DNA from: Neorhizobium galegae bv. officinalis
Lineage (GTDB): Bacteria > Pseudomonadota > Alphaproteobacteria > Rhizobiales > Rhizobiaceae
Reading direction: 5' to 3'
DNA length: 64,000 bases
NCBI GenBank assembly: GCA_000985875.1
Contig: CCRI01000001.1
Coordinates: 672,499 to 736,498 of the forward strand
Below the pieces are notes generated by a model. That model did no database searches. It was not told the origin of the DNA and worked only from the letters and a program-made list of their open reading frames with translations. How positions within the stretch are numbered: position 1 is the stretch's first letter; every line of letters begins with the position of its first letter. Below, one piece after another: positions 7,705 through 18,284 of this stretch. The position numbers were made by a program, and so were the translations under genes.

Positions 7705-10700
7705 ACTGGAATTCAAAGATCTGCCGGAAAATCCCGGGCGCGATCAGCGACAGCGGGTTGACGGTCAGCCTCGGTTTTTCGAACGGACCTTCGAGCTTGA
7801 AGGTGATGCCGAGCAGGCCGCGATCGCGGCCATTGCCGAGAATGGCGCCGATCAGCGGCAGCTCGCCGAAAAGACGGTTCAGGCCGTAAGCGGGCATGAA
7901 CGTCCCGGTCATGTCCATATTGCCCTTGGCATCGCGCACCATGCCCTGGAAGGTCGCACCGATCTGCTCGCCGCGCACCACGCCGTTTTCTATGGCGAAC
8001 GCGCCATTCCGATAAAGCAGGCTTGCAAAACCGCGCTGGAATTTTGCCGAATTGACGTCGATGTTTTTTTTCGTGGCCGTACTCAGGGTGCGGCCCTCCT
8101 GGTCAGGCGTCGCGACGAGAGACTGGAGTTTGGCCTCGTTGACCAGCGCGAAATTGCGCAGGTCGATGGCACCGGTCCAGGCATCGCCCTGCGCCTTCAG
8201 CCGCAGGTTCAGGAGCCCGCCGCGCATGTTGTCGTAGAGGTTCATGAAGCGGATGATAGCGCCCGCGTCGCCGCTGGTGATCGAGATCGTTTCGCCTGCA
8301 TTCATCTCGCTGACGACCGCCTGCCCGCTTTCGGTCGAGCCGGAAAAATCGGCCGTCGAGATATTGCCGCCGCGGCTTGAAAACAGGAACGACACGTTCG
8401 AAAGGGTCTGGTCGTTGAAGCCGATCATGCGGTCGAGCTTGCCGCGCACGGTGGCGTTGCTCGTATCGTCGCCACCCCGCTTGGCGCCGCTGCCGCTCTT
8501 TCCGCCTCCGCGTATCTTGGTGACGACAGGCCGCATATCGACGACCGAGCCGCTGATCGAGACGTCGAAATTACCCTTGGCGCGCTTGACGCTTACCGCA
8601 TAATTGTCGGAAGGCGAGAGCTGCATATGCGAGAAGTCCGCGGACGTCAGGCTCCCGCCATTGAGCACAAAGCTGCCGCGCGCGCCAAAACCGTCGCCGG
8701 AGAGCTCGAAATTGCGAATGTCGGCACGCTCACCCGTATCGGACAGCTCGAATTGCGCCTTGGCCGGAATGCCGCCGCCTTTGGTCCAGCCCAACCACGG
8801 AACGGAAAGAGTGGCCCGGCTGAGATCGAGAAGGACCGCCTGACGGGTTTCGTCGATCCGCGTCAACTGAGCCGTCACTGTCCCATCAATGACATCGGAG
8901 AGACCGGGAGCGAGTTTTTCTCGCTGATCGTTGTTGAGAACGGTCTTGATGATCCGCTCGCGCTTTGTCGGAGAGCCCGGCCCCACCGGTTCGACCAGCG
9001 TGATATCGGCCGGCACATCATCGATCTTCCCTTTGGCGTTGAGCCGTGCGGTCAGGTTGTCGATGTCGAGCGTGCCATCCAGATCGCCGATCTTGCGACC
9101 GGAAAACTGCGGGCCGAGATTGATGTCTTCGAGAGCGGCATGGGCGCTCCAGGTGGGCTTCGGCGGGTTGTGCGCGAGGATTAATCCCATATGGGCCTTG
9201 AGATCGACGCGCGCATGGCCGGTAAAATCCTCCGGCTTGAACTCGGTCCCCTTCAACGCATTGATCGGCCGGAAATTCGCAAGCTCGGTCAGCGCGTCGG
9301 CGGGTCCCACGATCTTGAGCGAAAGGTCCGCCATCAAAGGCTTGGCGTAGGTGGACGGAATCGAGAACCGGCCGCCTTCGACGGCGACGAATCGGCCGGA
9401 CGGGAAGAAGGAGGAAGCGCGCGCGACATCCACCTGCATCACCTCGCCCTTCAGATCGAAACGGCCGTCGATATCGCGCAGCGGGGGCACGTCGCCGGGA
9501 AGATTGATCCGGGCATCGGCGAGATCGAAGCCGATCTGCAACTCGTTCTTGTCGAGTTCCATCGGAATGCCTGGCCCCTTCATCCGGCCGGCCGGAATGA
9601 AGACGGCGATCGAACCGTTGGTAATGGTGCCGCCGAACATATTGTCCATCACCCAGTCGCGCGGTTTCCGCGCCATCCAGAACGGCCAGAGCTGCTTGAC
9701 CCCGGTCACTTCCATATGCGGCAGTTGCGCCCCGAAACTGATCTCGGGAGACTGGTTGCCGAACCGTACCTTCAGGGAGCCGGCCATGCGGCCGAGGGGG
9801 CTGGAAACCCCCATTTCATCGAACTGAAGCTCGCGATCCGCCGACAGGTAACGCCCGTTCGCCTTGAGATCGAATCGCGCCGGCTGTTCGCTTGTCGTGG
9901 CACCGACGGCCGTCGCCCCGCTGATCAGAACGTCGAGACCGAAACCCGGACGCTTGTCGTCCGGATTGAGCCTGTCGAGATCGATTATCGCGCCTGTGAA
10001 CGGGAGGATGGTCGGGCCGAAACGGGCCTCGGATTTCAGCAGTTCGATCGAATTCTTCGAAAAGTCGTAGGCCACATTGATATTGGCGCCGCTCAAGGTC
10101 TGCTGGATGCCGTCGAAATAGAAATGGCCGGGCGACTGGCGAAGGGTCGCAGTGATCACCGGCTTTACAGCCTCGCGGGAGCGAACCGCTGCAAGATCGA
10201 GATCGAGAGATCCCTCGATCCCCTCGCGCGGCTGACCGTCCTCGGTTCGCTGCAGCATGAAAGACGTCACCTCGAGGCCGGTCAGCTTGGCCGAGAGTGA
10301 CGACGTGACCCCTTCGATGGTCTTCGACGCAGCAACGAGAACGGCTTTGCGGCCGTTGAGGCTGATCGCACCGTTGATCTCGACCTCTCCTTCGCCGCTG
10401 CGCGTCAGTTCGAGATCGTCGACGACCAGCACGATCGGCTTGCGTCCAGGCGCTGCCGGCAGCAGGATTTCGATGCCGGCGATGCTGACGGAGCCCGTCC
10501 CGGTTCGTTCGATGAGCGCGCGCGCTTCGTCGAGGCGCTGGAAAATCTCTTCGAGCAGCGCCGGCATGGCGTCGATGCGGACTTCCGAGATCGGCAACGG
10601 ATCGCCGGAGGGCAATTGCGCGGTGTCGAGACGGATATGTTCCGCCTCCATATGCTTGATCGACACCCGGCCGCCGAGAAGCGCCAGCGGATCGACCGCC

Positions 10701-11104
10701 ATGCGCATTGCGCCGGCGCGGCTCAGATGTTGGCCGGTCGCCTGTTCGACGATATCGACGTCACGCGCCTCCAGCGCAAGGCGCAATCTCGAATCGAAGC
10801 GAATGGCTGTAGCGCCGACAGTGGCCACATAGCGTGGACCGATGGCGTTGTTGATCGCGCTCTGGGCGCGCGAGGACAGCGCGCTGTCCACCATGCCGCC
10901 CTCGATCGCGAAAACGGCGCTGCCGACCGCAAGAACCACCAGCAGAAGGAAAAGCAGCACCGTCTTGCCGATTCGCCTGCCTCGCCGGCTTGGCAGCGGG
11001 CAGTGCACGATGATCGGATCCTCGACCTGCGCGGAGGGTAATTCATGCAGCGGAACGAGTTCTTTCCGGCTGAAACTGACCCTTTCTCCGCGAATTTCCG
11101 ACAT
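7703..11104 (-). CDS. Large AsmA/YhdP-like envelope protein
   Basis: 1133-residue protein with a short cytoplasmic tail, one membrane helix at about residues 46-67 (KTVLLFLLLVVLAVGSAVFAI) and a very long periplasmic part rich in beta strands. The overall plan and the C-terminal block (FMPAYGLNRLFGELPLIGAILG, FEKPRLTVNPLSLIAPGIFRQIFEF) match the DUF3971/AsmA-like C-terminal proteins of Rhizobiales. Relatives such as YhdP, TamB and AsmA form bridge-like structures thought to move phospholipids between inner and outer membranes, so a role in lipid transport is inferred. It is divergent from bcp. The ATG at 11104 has no strong ribosome binding site. Confidence 0.85.
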   Translation of the reverse strand: MSEIRGERVSFSRKELVPLHELPSAQVEDPIIVHCPLPSRRGRRIGKTVLLFLLLVVLAVGSAVFAIEGGMVDSALSSRAQSAINNAIGPRYVATVGATAIRFDSRLRLALEARDVDIVEQATGQHLSRAGAMRMAVDPLALLGGRVSIKHMEAEHIRLDTAQLPSGDPLPISEVRIDAMPALLEEIFQRLDEARALIERTGTGSVSIAGIEILLPAAPGRKPIVLVVDDLELTRSGEGEVEINGAISLNGRKAVLVAASKTIEGVTSSLSAKLTGLEVTSFMLQRTEDGQPREGIEGSLDLDLAAVRSREAVKPVITATLRQSPGHFYFDGIQQTLSGANINVAYDFSKNSIELLKSEARFGPTILPFTGAIIDLDRLNPDDKRPGFGLDVLISGATAVGATTSEQPARFDLKANGRYLSADRELQFDEMGVSSPLGRMAGSLKVRFGNQSPEISFGAQLPHMEVTGVKQLWPFWMARKPRDWVMDNMFGGTITNGSIAVFIPAGRMKGPGIPMELDKNELQIGFDLADARINLPGDVPPLRDIDGRFDLKGEVMQVDVARASSFFPSGRFVAVEGGRFSIPSTYAKPLMADLSLKIVGPADALTELANFRPINALKGTEFKPEDFTGHARVDLKAHMGLILAHNPPKPTWSAHAALEDINLGPQFSGRKIGDLDGTLDIDNLTARLNAKGKIDDVPADITLVEPVGPGSPTKRERIIKTVLNNDQREKLAPGLSDVIDGTVTAQLTRIDETRQAVLLDLSRATLSVPWLGWTKGGGIPAKAQFELSDTGERADIRNFELSGDGFGARGSFVLNGGSLTSADFSHMQLSPSDNYAVSVKRAKGNFDVSISGSVVDMRPVVTKIRGGGKSGSGAKRGGDDTSNATVRGKLDRMIGFNDQTLSNVSFLFSSRGGNISTADFSGSTESGQAVVSEMNAGETISITSGDAGAIIRFMNLYDNMRGGLLNLRLKAQGDAWTGAIDLRNFALVNEAKLQSLVATPDQEGRTLSTATKKNIDVNSAKFQRGFASLLYRNGAFAIENGVVRGEQIGATFQGMVRDAKGNMDMTGTFMPAYGLNRLFGELPLIGAILGNGRDRGLLGITFKLEGPFEKPRLTVNPLSLIAPGIFRQIFEFQ

Positions 11105-11231
11105 CAGGTTGAGAACTCATCTTTCTGCATTCGCATTGGTGCCGGGCGCAACGGCTCTGGACGTCGCCGGGGCGACTATATACCGATTGCGGCGAATATC
11201 ACTCAAGATACCGGCGAAAGAAAGGAAATCC

Positions 11232-11699
11232 ATGGGCGACCTGACCATTGGCGATATCGCACCGGACTTCGAACTGCCGCGCGATGGCGTCGGCACGGTT
11301 TCTCTCAAGACGTTTTCGGGAAAACCCGTCGTCCTCTACTTCTATCCGAAGGACGACACGGAGGCCTGCACCAAGGAGGCAATCTCGTTTACCGGCCTCT
11401 TGCCGGAATTCGAAAAGGCGGGCGCGCCGGTCATCGGCGTCTCGCCTGACAGCGTCAAGAAGCATGACAAGTTCGCCAAGAAGCATGGCCTTTCGGTCAT
11501 CCTCGCGGCCGACGAAGACACCGCCCTTGCCAATCTCTACGGCGTCTGGAAGGAGAAGAGCATGTATGGCCGCACCTATATGGGCGTGGAGCGCACGACC
11601 TTCCTGATCAGCGCCGACGGGCGCATCGCCCGGATCTGGCCGAAGGTGAAGGTGGCAGGCCATGCCGAAGAGGTGCTTGAAAGCCTCAAGACGCTGTAG
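11232..11699 (+). CDS. bcp: Peroxiredoxin, Bcp/PrxQ type
   Basis: Thiol peroxidase of 155 residues that reduces hydrogen and organic peroxides. The thioredoxin fold is clear: MGDLTIGDIAPDFELPRDG, LYFYPKDDTEACTKEAISF with the peroxidatic Cys, GVSPDSVKKHDKFAKKH and the conserved GRTYMGVERTTFLI. No resolving Cys five residues after the peroxidatic one is present, so it is a one-Cys or atypical form. The ATG at 11232 follows AAGGAAATCC; longer in-frame starts extend into sequence antisense to the AsmA-like gene and are rejected. The DUF455 gene follows after 15 bp and is probably cotranscribed. Confidence 0.95.
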   Translation: MGDLTIGDIAPDFELPRDGVGTVSLKTFSGKPVVLYFYPKDDTEACTKEAISFTGLLPEFEKAGAPVIGVSPDSVKKHDKFAKKHGLSVILAADEDTALANLYGVWKEKSMYGRTYMGVERTTFLISADGRIARIWPKVKVAGHAEEVLESLKTL

Positions 11700-11714
11700 G
11701 CAGGAGACAAACTG

Positions 11715-12542
11715 ATGTCGGGCGAGTTTTCGATCACGTCGCTGCGAGGCGGCGCAACGGCGGCAATCCTGTCGGCCGATCTCGATATGAAGACGCGGCT
11801 GGCGCAGGAGACCGCGACCCGCTGGTTCGAGCGGCGGCTGTCGCTCCGCTCTCCACTCGATCCCCCCCTGCCCGAGCGGCCCGGCCGGCCGGCAAAGCCT
11901 GAACTGGTGCCGCCGAAGGCGGTCGGCAAACGCTCGCTGCACACCCTCAACGGCCGTATCGCGACCCTGCATGCGATCGCCCATATCGAGCTTAATGCCG
12001 TCGACCTGGCACTCGACATCGTTGCCCGGTTTGCGACCGAGCCGGTGCCGAATTCCTTCTTCGACGGATGGATGCAGGTGGCTTTCGAGGAGGCGAAACA
12101 TTTCCGGATGGTGCGAGCCCGGCTCAACGACATGGGCGCCGACTATGGCGACATGCCCGCCCATGACGGCCTCTGGCAGGCGGCCCATTCCACCCGCAAC
12201 GACCTCACCGCCCGCCTCGCCGTCGTACCGCTCATTCTCGAAGCCCGCGGGCTCGACGTAACGCCATCGCTGCAGGCGAAGATGCGGGAGACCGGCGATC
12301 TCGAAAGTGCGGCGGTTCTCGACGTGATCTACAATGACGAGAAGGGCCATGTGGCGATCGGCGCGAAATGGTTCCGCTTTCTGTGCGCCCGCGAGCGCAA
12401 GGATCCGGCGGCGACGTTCCAGCAGCTGGTGCGCGCCAATTTCCGCGGATCGCTCAAGGCGCCGTTCAACGATATCGCACGGGCCGAGGCGGGCCTGACG
12501 CCGTCATTCTACCGGTCGCTGACCTCCACCAGCTACGCTTGA
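11715..12542 (+). CDS. Ferritin-like DUF455 family protein
   Basis: 275-residue protein of the DUF455 family with a ferritin-like four-helix bundle. Probable metal ligands are seen in order as AHIELNAVDLAL, AFEEAKHFRM, LEARGLD and NDEKGHVAIG, giving two E/H pairs as in di-iron proteins. No function is firmly established for the family. The ATG at 11715 has AGGAG upstream and the gene lies 15 bp after bcp, which suggests a role in oxidative stress or iron handling, by context only. Confidence 0.85.
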   Translation: MSGEFSITSLRGGATAAILSADLDMKTRLAQETATRWFERRLSLRSPLDPPLPERPGRPAKPELVPPKAVGKRSLHTLNGRIATLHAIAHIELNAVDLALDIVARFATEPVPNSFFDGWMQVAFEEAKHFRMVRARLNDMGADYGDMPAHDGLWQAAHSTRNDLTARLAVVPLILEARGLDVTPSLQAKMRETGDLESAAVLDVIYNDEKGHVAIGAKWFRFLCARERKDPAATFQQLVRANFRGSLKAPFNDIARAEAGLTPSFYRSLTSTSYA

Positions 12543-12552
12543 ATGCCCGAAA

Positions 12553-12572
12553 TTAAAGCGTTCGTTAACCAT
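12553..12572. promoter_or_regulatory. Possible CtrA-type site upstream of the M23 peptidase gene
   Basis: TTAA, 8 bp, then TTAACCAT (12565-12572), 64 bp before the GTG start of the peptidase gene. TTAACCAT is the half-site form associated with the cell-cycle regulator CtrA in alphaproteobacteria; the classical full site has 7 bp between the halves. Confidence 0.35.
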
Positions 12573-12635
12573 ATCCATGTGTAATCCCACCAATGGGAAC
12601 AGCGGCCGGACGAGTCGCATCTCCGGGAGATCCGC

Positions 12636-13949
12636 GTGGCGAAGGGAACCGAAAACCGGGTGTTTGGGAAGCGGGCGCCTCAGCACGTTCTCATTTTCGC
12701 CAGCGGTGAAAAGATCCGCCACATGACCATCCGGCCCTGGATGGCCGCGTTGACCTTCTGCTTTCTCGGCGTTTTCGCGATCGGCTATCTGGGCGCCACT
12801 TCCTATCTGGTGATCCGCGACGACCTGATCGGCGCGACCATGGCGCGGCAGGCTCGCATGCAGCACGATTACGAGGATCGGATCGCCGCGCTGCGCGCCC
12901 AGCTCGACCGCATCACCTCGCGCCAGCTTCTCGACCAGCAAGTGGTCGAGCAGAAGGTCGAGAAGCTGCTGGAACAGCAGAACGCCCTCTTTTCGCGCCA
13001 CGGCAAGCTTGGTTCCCTTCTGAACCGCGCCGAGGAGTCCGGCCTCACGACGCCGGAAACACCGGCACCGACCGCACTTCAGCCGCCCGCCAGGGAACGC
13101 CAGGCTTCGCTTTCCGGTGGTAGCGGCGGCGTCAAGGCGATCGAGAAACTCCTTTCCGGCGAAACCAGCGGCACGCCGCTCCAGACGTCGCCCGCGCTTG
13201 GTTATGCGCCGTTGCGCGAAAACATCGCCGACAGGGCCGATCGGGTCTTCTCCAGAGTGACGCTGTCGCTGAAGAACATCGAGACGGAACAGCTTGCCAA
13301 GATCGCCAACCTGACGACAGACGCCTCGGAAACCGCCGACGCGATCGCCGCAATCCTGAAGCGAACCGGCGTCGAGGTGGCATCGGCGAACAAGGTGACG
13401 GAAGATGCCGCCAACGGCGTTGGCGGCCCCTATGTCGCGCCGCAAGCCAATATCGGCGCCTTCGATGCCTCGCTCGACGAACTCGACGCCGCACTCAGCC
13501 GGCTGGAAGCCGTGCGCGAGACGGCGCGCGACCTGCCTTTCGGCAATCCTGCACCCGGCCGTCCGGTCACCAGCCGCTACGGCAACCGCATCGATCCCTT
13601 CCTCGGCCGGCTTGCGCTGCATGCGGGCATCGATTTCCAGGCCTCGACCGGCGACGACGTGAAAAGCACCGGCGCCGGCAAGGTGGTTTCGGCCAGCTTC
13701 GCCAGCGGTTACGGCAACATGGTCGAGATCGACCATGGCCAGGGCATCACCACGCGCTACGGCCATATGTCGAAAATCCTGGTGAAGGAAGGCGACGAAG
13801 TGGCCACCGGGGACGTGATCGGCAAAGCAGGCTCGACCGGCCGCTCCACCGGCCCGCACGTCCACTACGAAGTCCGCCGCGACGGCGATCCCATCGATCC
13901 CGTCCATTTCCTCAATGCCGGGATGAAGCTCACGACCTATCTCAATTGA
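12636..13949 (+). CDS. Membrane-anchored M23 family peptidoglycan peptidase
   Basis: 437-residue protein with one membrane helix at about residues 33-55 (WMAALTFCFLGVFAIGYLG), a coiled-coil region (RMQHDYEDRIAALRAQLDRI) and a C-terminal LytM/M23 domain from about residue 310. The zinc ligands are in LHAGIDF and PHVHYEVRRDG, with GHMSKI between them, so the catalytic site looks complete. It should cut peptide cross-links in the periplasm. The GTG at 12636 follows CCGGGAGATCCGC. M23 proteins such as RgsM are needed for polar growth in rhizobia, but I cannot tell whether this is that orthologue. The TTAACCAT motif upstream hints at cell-cycle control. Confidence 0.9.
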   Translation: MAKGTENRVFGKRAPQHVLIFASGEKIRHMTIRPWMAALTFCFLGVFAIGYLGATSYLVIRDDLIGATMARQARMQHDYEDRIAALRAQLDRITSRQLLDQQVVEQKVEKLLEQQNALFSRHGKLGSLLNRAEESGLTTPETPAPTALQPPARERQASLSGGSGGVKAIEKLLSGETSGTPLQTSPALGYAPLRENIADRADRVFSRVTLSLKNIETEQLAKIANLTTDASETADAIAAILKRTGVEVASANKVTEDAANGVGGPYVAPQANIGAFDASLDELDAALSRLEAVRETARDLPFGNPAPGRPVTSRYGNRIDPFLGRLALHAGIDFQASTGDDVKSTGAGKVVSASFASGYGNMVEIDHGQGITTRYGHMSKILVKEGDEVATGDVIGKAGSTGRSTGPHVHYEVRRDGDPIDPVHFLNAGMKLTTYLN

Positions 13950-14158
13950 GCCGGGCTTTCGGCAAGAAAGCAATTCTTGACCGCCGGAACGATAGCCGGC
14001 TTGGCCCGCGAGTATCTTCATTCACCAATCCGGCGGCCAATCGCCTTGCTTTCCTTGACTTTTGGACATTTTGGTCCTATGTCGCGGGCCAGTGTCGAGC
14101 AGCCATGCATCGACTCCCATAGTGTTCGTACAGAACCGGAACGGAAACAGAATTCCCT

Positions 14159-15712
<1,554 letters not shown>

Positions 15713-15718
15713 ACTTCC

Positions 15719-16132
15719 GTGGCAAGACCCGGCATTGATTTCCCCGGCGTCGGCGCCGGGCTCGTCATCCTGCGCGACGACGGCAAGGTTCTGCTTTGCC
15801 GTCGCCTGAAAGCGCCGGAAGCGGGCTTCTGGAACATTGTCGGCGGCAAAGTCGATCCGATGGAACCTTCCTCGGAAGCGGCCCGCCGCGAGGCGGAAGA
15901 GGAAACCGGCCTCAAGATCGGCAAGGTCGACTTTCTCTGCGTGGCGGAGGAGATCCTCGAGGCCGACCGGCAGCACTGGGTTTCACTGATTTACATAACG
16001 CGCGATTTCACCGGCGAGCCTTCGCTCACGGAGCCGGACAAATTGTCAGACATAGGCTGGTTCGACCCGAAGGATCCACCGCAGCCGCTTTCGCCCTTTT
16101 CTGCCAGGGCCTTTGCGCTTCTTCCAAAATGA
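15719..16132 (+). CDS. Nudix hydrolase
   Basis: 137-residue Nudix protein. The Nudix box runs from GGKVDPMEPSSEAA to RREAEEETGL and fits the consensus GX5EX7REUXEEXGU exactly. It should hydrolyse a nucleoside diphosphate linked to another group; the substrate cannot be told from sequence. The GTG start at 15719 lies 6 bp after the helicase stop, so translation is probably coupled. Confidence 0.93.
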   Translation: MARPGIDFPGVGAGLVILRDDGKVLLCRRLKAPEAGFWNIVGGKVDPMEPSSEAARREAEEETGLKIGKVDFLCVAEEILEADRQHWVSLIYITRDFTGEPSLTEPDKLSDIGWFDPKDPPQPLSPFSARAFALLPK

Positions 16133-16314
16133 CCCCAAACGAAAGCCGCTCCGGAGAACCGAAGCGGCCGACTTGATGAAATCATTTTGACAGAATTTCC
16201 GGACGCGACCCTGGTCGAGAGATTCGGCAGCCCACGCCCCTCAATACAAGACGAACGTACGCGCTTCGCATTCTGTCCAGCAAGATGCGAAATCTAGCAC
16301 TCGGGGATCCAGGT

Positions 16315-16641
16315 TCAGGATTTCGAGTTGGCACGCACGGCCGCGTCGAATGCGAGCCGCACCCATTTGCGCATCTCGTCGGGATCGTCGAAGGCGTCTT
16401 CCGGCACCGACCAATACGGCATCAGCACCGGCTTTCCCTTCTTTCCCTCATAAAACCATTGCCTGGCGCCGGCCGCTTCGAAAGCCGGTGCGCTCACAGC
16501 ATCCACCTTCAGCATGATCTCGCCGCGCAGATCGATCGCGACGATCAAACCATCGTGATAGATGCCCTTGCCGCCGAACATGCGGCGGATGGAAACCGGA
16601 CCGAGCCCCTCGAACATGTCTTCTATGTCGGAGTTGTCCAT
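16315..16641 (-). CDS. TfoX/Sxy N-terminal domain protein
   Basis: 108-residue protein consisting only of the TfoX N-terminal domain (MDNSDIEDMFEGLGPVSIRRMFGGKGIYHDG, with EGKKGKPVLMPYWSVPEDAFDD later). In gammaproteobacteria full-length TfoX/Sxy activates competence genes; the function of the stand-alone domain in alphaproteobacteria is unknown. It starts 4 bp after the stop of the molybdenum cofactor gene and is the last gene of that operon. Confidence 0.88.
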   Translation of the reverse strand: MDNSDIEDMFEGLGPVSIRRMFGGKGIYHDGLIVAIDLRGEIMLKVDAVSAPAFEAAGARQWFYEGKKGKPVLMPYWSVPEDAFDDPDEMRKWVRLAFDAAVRANSKS

Positions 16642-16645
16642 TCGC

Positions 16646-18280
16646 CTACCTTTTCAAAATCCCGCCGGCGGCGGTCACCGCCTCGGGTGTATCGACATCC
16701 AAATGCGCGGCGGGCCCTATATCTACGTCGATCACCGAAAGCCCGGAGTTCTCGATGATCGCACGGGCTCCGACATCGCCTTCCAGCCGCAATACGGCAT
16801 CATAGGCAATTCGCGGGAGAATGATCGGGTTGCCGCGTTTTCCGTCCGAGACCGAACGGACCACGACACCGCCGCCGGCCTGACGGAAGGCAGCGATCAG
16901 CATGTTCAGATGATCCGTCGTGACGCCCGGCATGTCGGCCAGCATGACCAGGATGCCGTCCTTCTGGGCCAGTTCCGGACTTGAGAAACCGGCAACCAGC
17001 GAACTTGCCATGCCGGAGGCATAGTCCGGATTGAAGTGAGACCTGATATCGAGGCCGGCCAGCGCCATCTCGATCTCGTCGCGCCGATGACCGGTGACGG
17101 CGATGACAGGCGAAGCATGCGACGCGAGCAATATCCCGGCGGTGCGGCGGACCAGCGGAATGCCGTCGAACTCGGCGAGCAGCTTGTGCGGCCCGTCCTT
17201 GCCCATGCGCCGCGCCTGGCCGGCGGCGAGCATCAGGGCACCGACCGATAGGGTCGCCGCCTTTTCCGCCGTGGCATCGCGCGGGCGCGGGCGGGTCGGA
17301 ATCTCCATCAACAATCCGCCGACGCCCATGCCGGTGATATCGAAGGAGGTCGGCGTCTCGCCGGCCATCAGCCGGTTCAGCACCCAGTCGAAACCGTTTT
17401 CCTTCGGCGACCGGGCACAGCCCGGCGCACCCAGAACCGGGACCTTGCCGATCCGGCCGAGAACGAGGAGATTACCGGGATCGACGGGCATGCCGACCTG
17501 GTCCACCTCGCCGCCCGCGCGGCGGATAGCGGCCGGAATGACGTCATCCGGATCGGCCACCGCCGAGGCGCCGAACACTATAATCATAGCCGGCTCATTA
17601 ATTTCCTCCCGTCGAAGCTGTTGAAGAACCTCGGTAAGGCGTTCGGCGGAATGGGGAATGCGGATCTCTTTTATTAGCCGACTACCGGACGGCGCAAGCC
17701 TCTGCTCCAGCAGCTTCGCGGTGCGATCCATGACCGACACTTTCAGCGAAGGAAGCTCGGTCGCGACTAGCGTCACCGCACGGGGACTGAAGGCCTTTAC
17801 CTCGAAAGCGACCGATTCTGACAGCAGCGCCACGGCTTCCGCAACCTTTGCACCACCGACCGCGAGAGGTATGATCTTGACGGTCGCCACCATGTCGCCG
17901 GCGCGCACCGCCACATGGTCGGCAAGACAGGCGAGCGTGATCGCCGGATCGATGCGGTTCAGCGCGTCCACCACCCTCCTGTCGGCGACAAAAAGTCCAT
18001 CGACCCTGGCATAGATGTTGACGCGGCCGGTCGCCGCCTCCGAGAAACGCAGATTGTCCGGCGTGATCGCCTCGGCGATCGCCTGGGCCGCCTCGTCCTC
18101 CAGCATGTCGCCGGGTTCGAGCCTGACCCCAACGACGGATGCGACGCCTTCTTCCGAAAGCCGGGCTATATCCTCCCGCGACAGAAGTTGTCCCTTCGAC
18201 ATGCGCCCGGCGGCCAGTCTGATACTGTGCGCCAGCACGACGCCTTCCGCTTCGCCGAGTTCGAACGTCCCGTATCTCAT
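16646..18280 (-). CDS. MoeA-like molybdopterin-binding / MocA-like cytidylyltransferase fusion
   Basis: 544-residue fusion. The N-terminal 340 residues are a molybdopterin-binding domain (MIIVFGASAVADPDDVIPAAIRRAGG, GRIGKVPVLGAPGCARSP). The C-terminal 200 are a MobA/MocA-type nucleotidyltransferase (SVGALMLAAGQARRMG, KLLAEFDGIPL, VMLADMPGVTTDHL, KRGNPIILPR). It should insert molybdenum and add CMP to make molybdopterin cytosine dinucleotide, the cofactor of xanthine and CO dehydrogenase-type enzymes. The ATG at 18280 opens the conserved MRYGTFELGEAEGVVLAH block. It lies 4 bp after the XdhC-family gene, in the same operon. Confidence 0.9.
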   Translation of the reverse strand: MRYGTFELGEAEGVVLAHSIRLAAGRMSKGQLLSREDIARLSEEGVASVVGVRLEPGDMLEDEAAQAIAEAITPDNLRFSEAATGRVNIYARVDGLFVADRRVVDALNRIDPAITLACLADHVAVRAGDMVATVKIIPLAVGGAKVAEAVALLSESVAFEVKAFSPRAVTLVATELPSLKVSVMDRTAKLLEQRLAPSGSRLIKEIRIPHSAERLTEVLQQLRREEINEPAMIIVFGASAVADPDDVIPAAIRRAGGEVDQVGMPVDPGNLLVLGRIGKVPVLGAPGCARSPKENGFDWVLNRLMAGETPTSFDITGMGVGGLLMEIPTRPRPRDATAEKAATLSVGALMLAAGQARRMGKDGPHKLLAEFDGIPLVRRTAGILLASHASPVIAVTGHRRDEIEMALAGLDIRSHFNPDYASGMASSLVAGFSSPELAQKDGILVMLADMPGVTTDHLNMLIAAFRQAGGGVVVRSVSDGKRGNPIILPRIAYDAVLRLEGDVGARAIIENSGLSVIDVDIGPAAHLDVDTPEAVTAAGGILKR

Positions 18281-18284
18281 GATG

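Noticed and set aside
10842..11231. Long N-terminal extension of the peroxiredoxin frame
   Set aside because: It lies antisense to the AsmA-like gene. The ATG at 11232 follows a good ribosome binding site and matches the family length.
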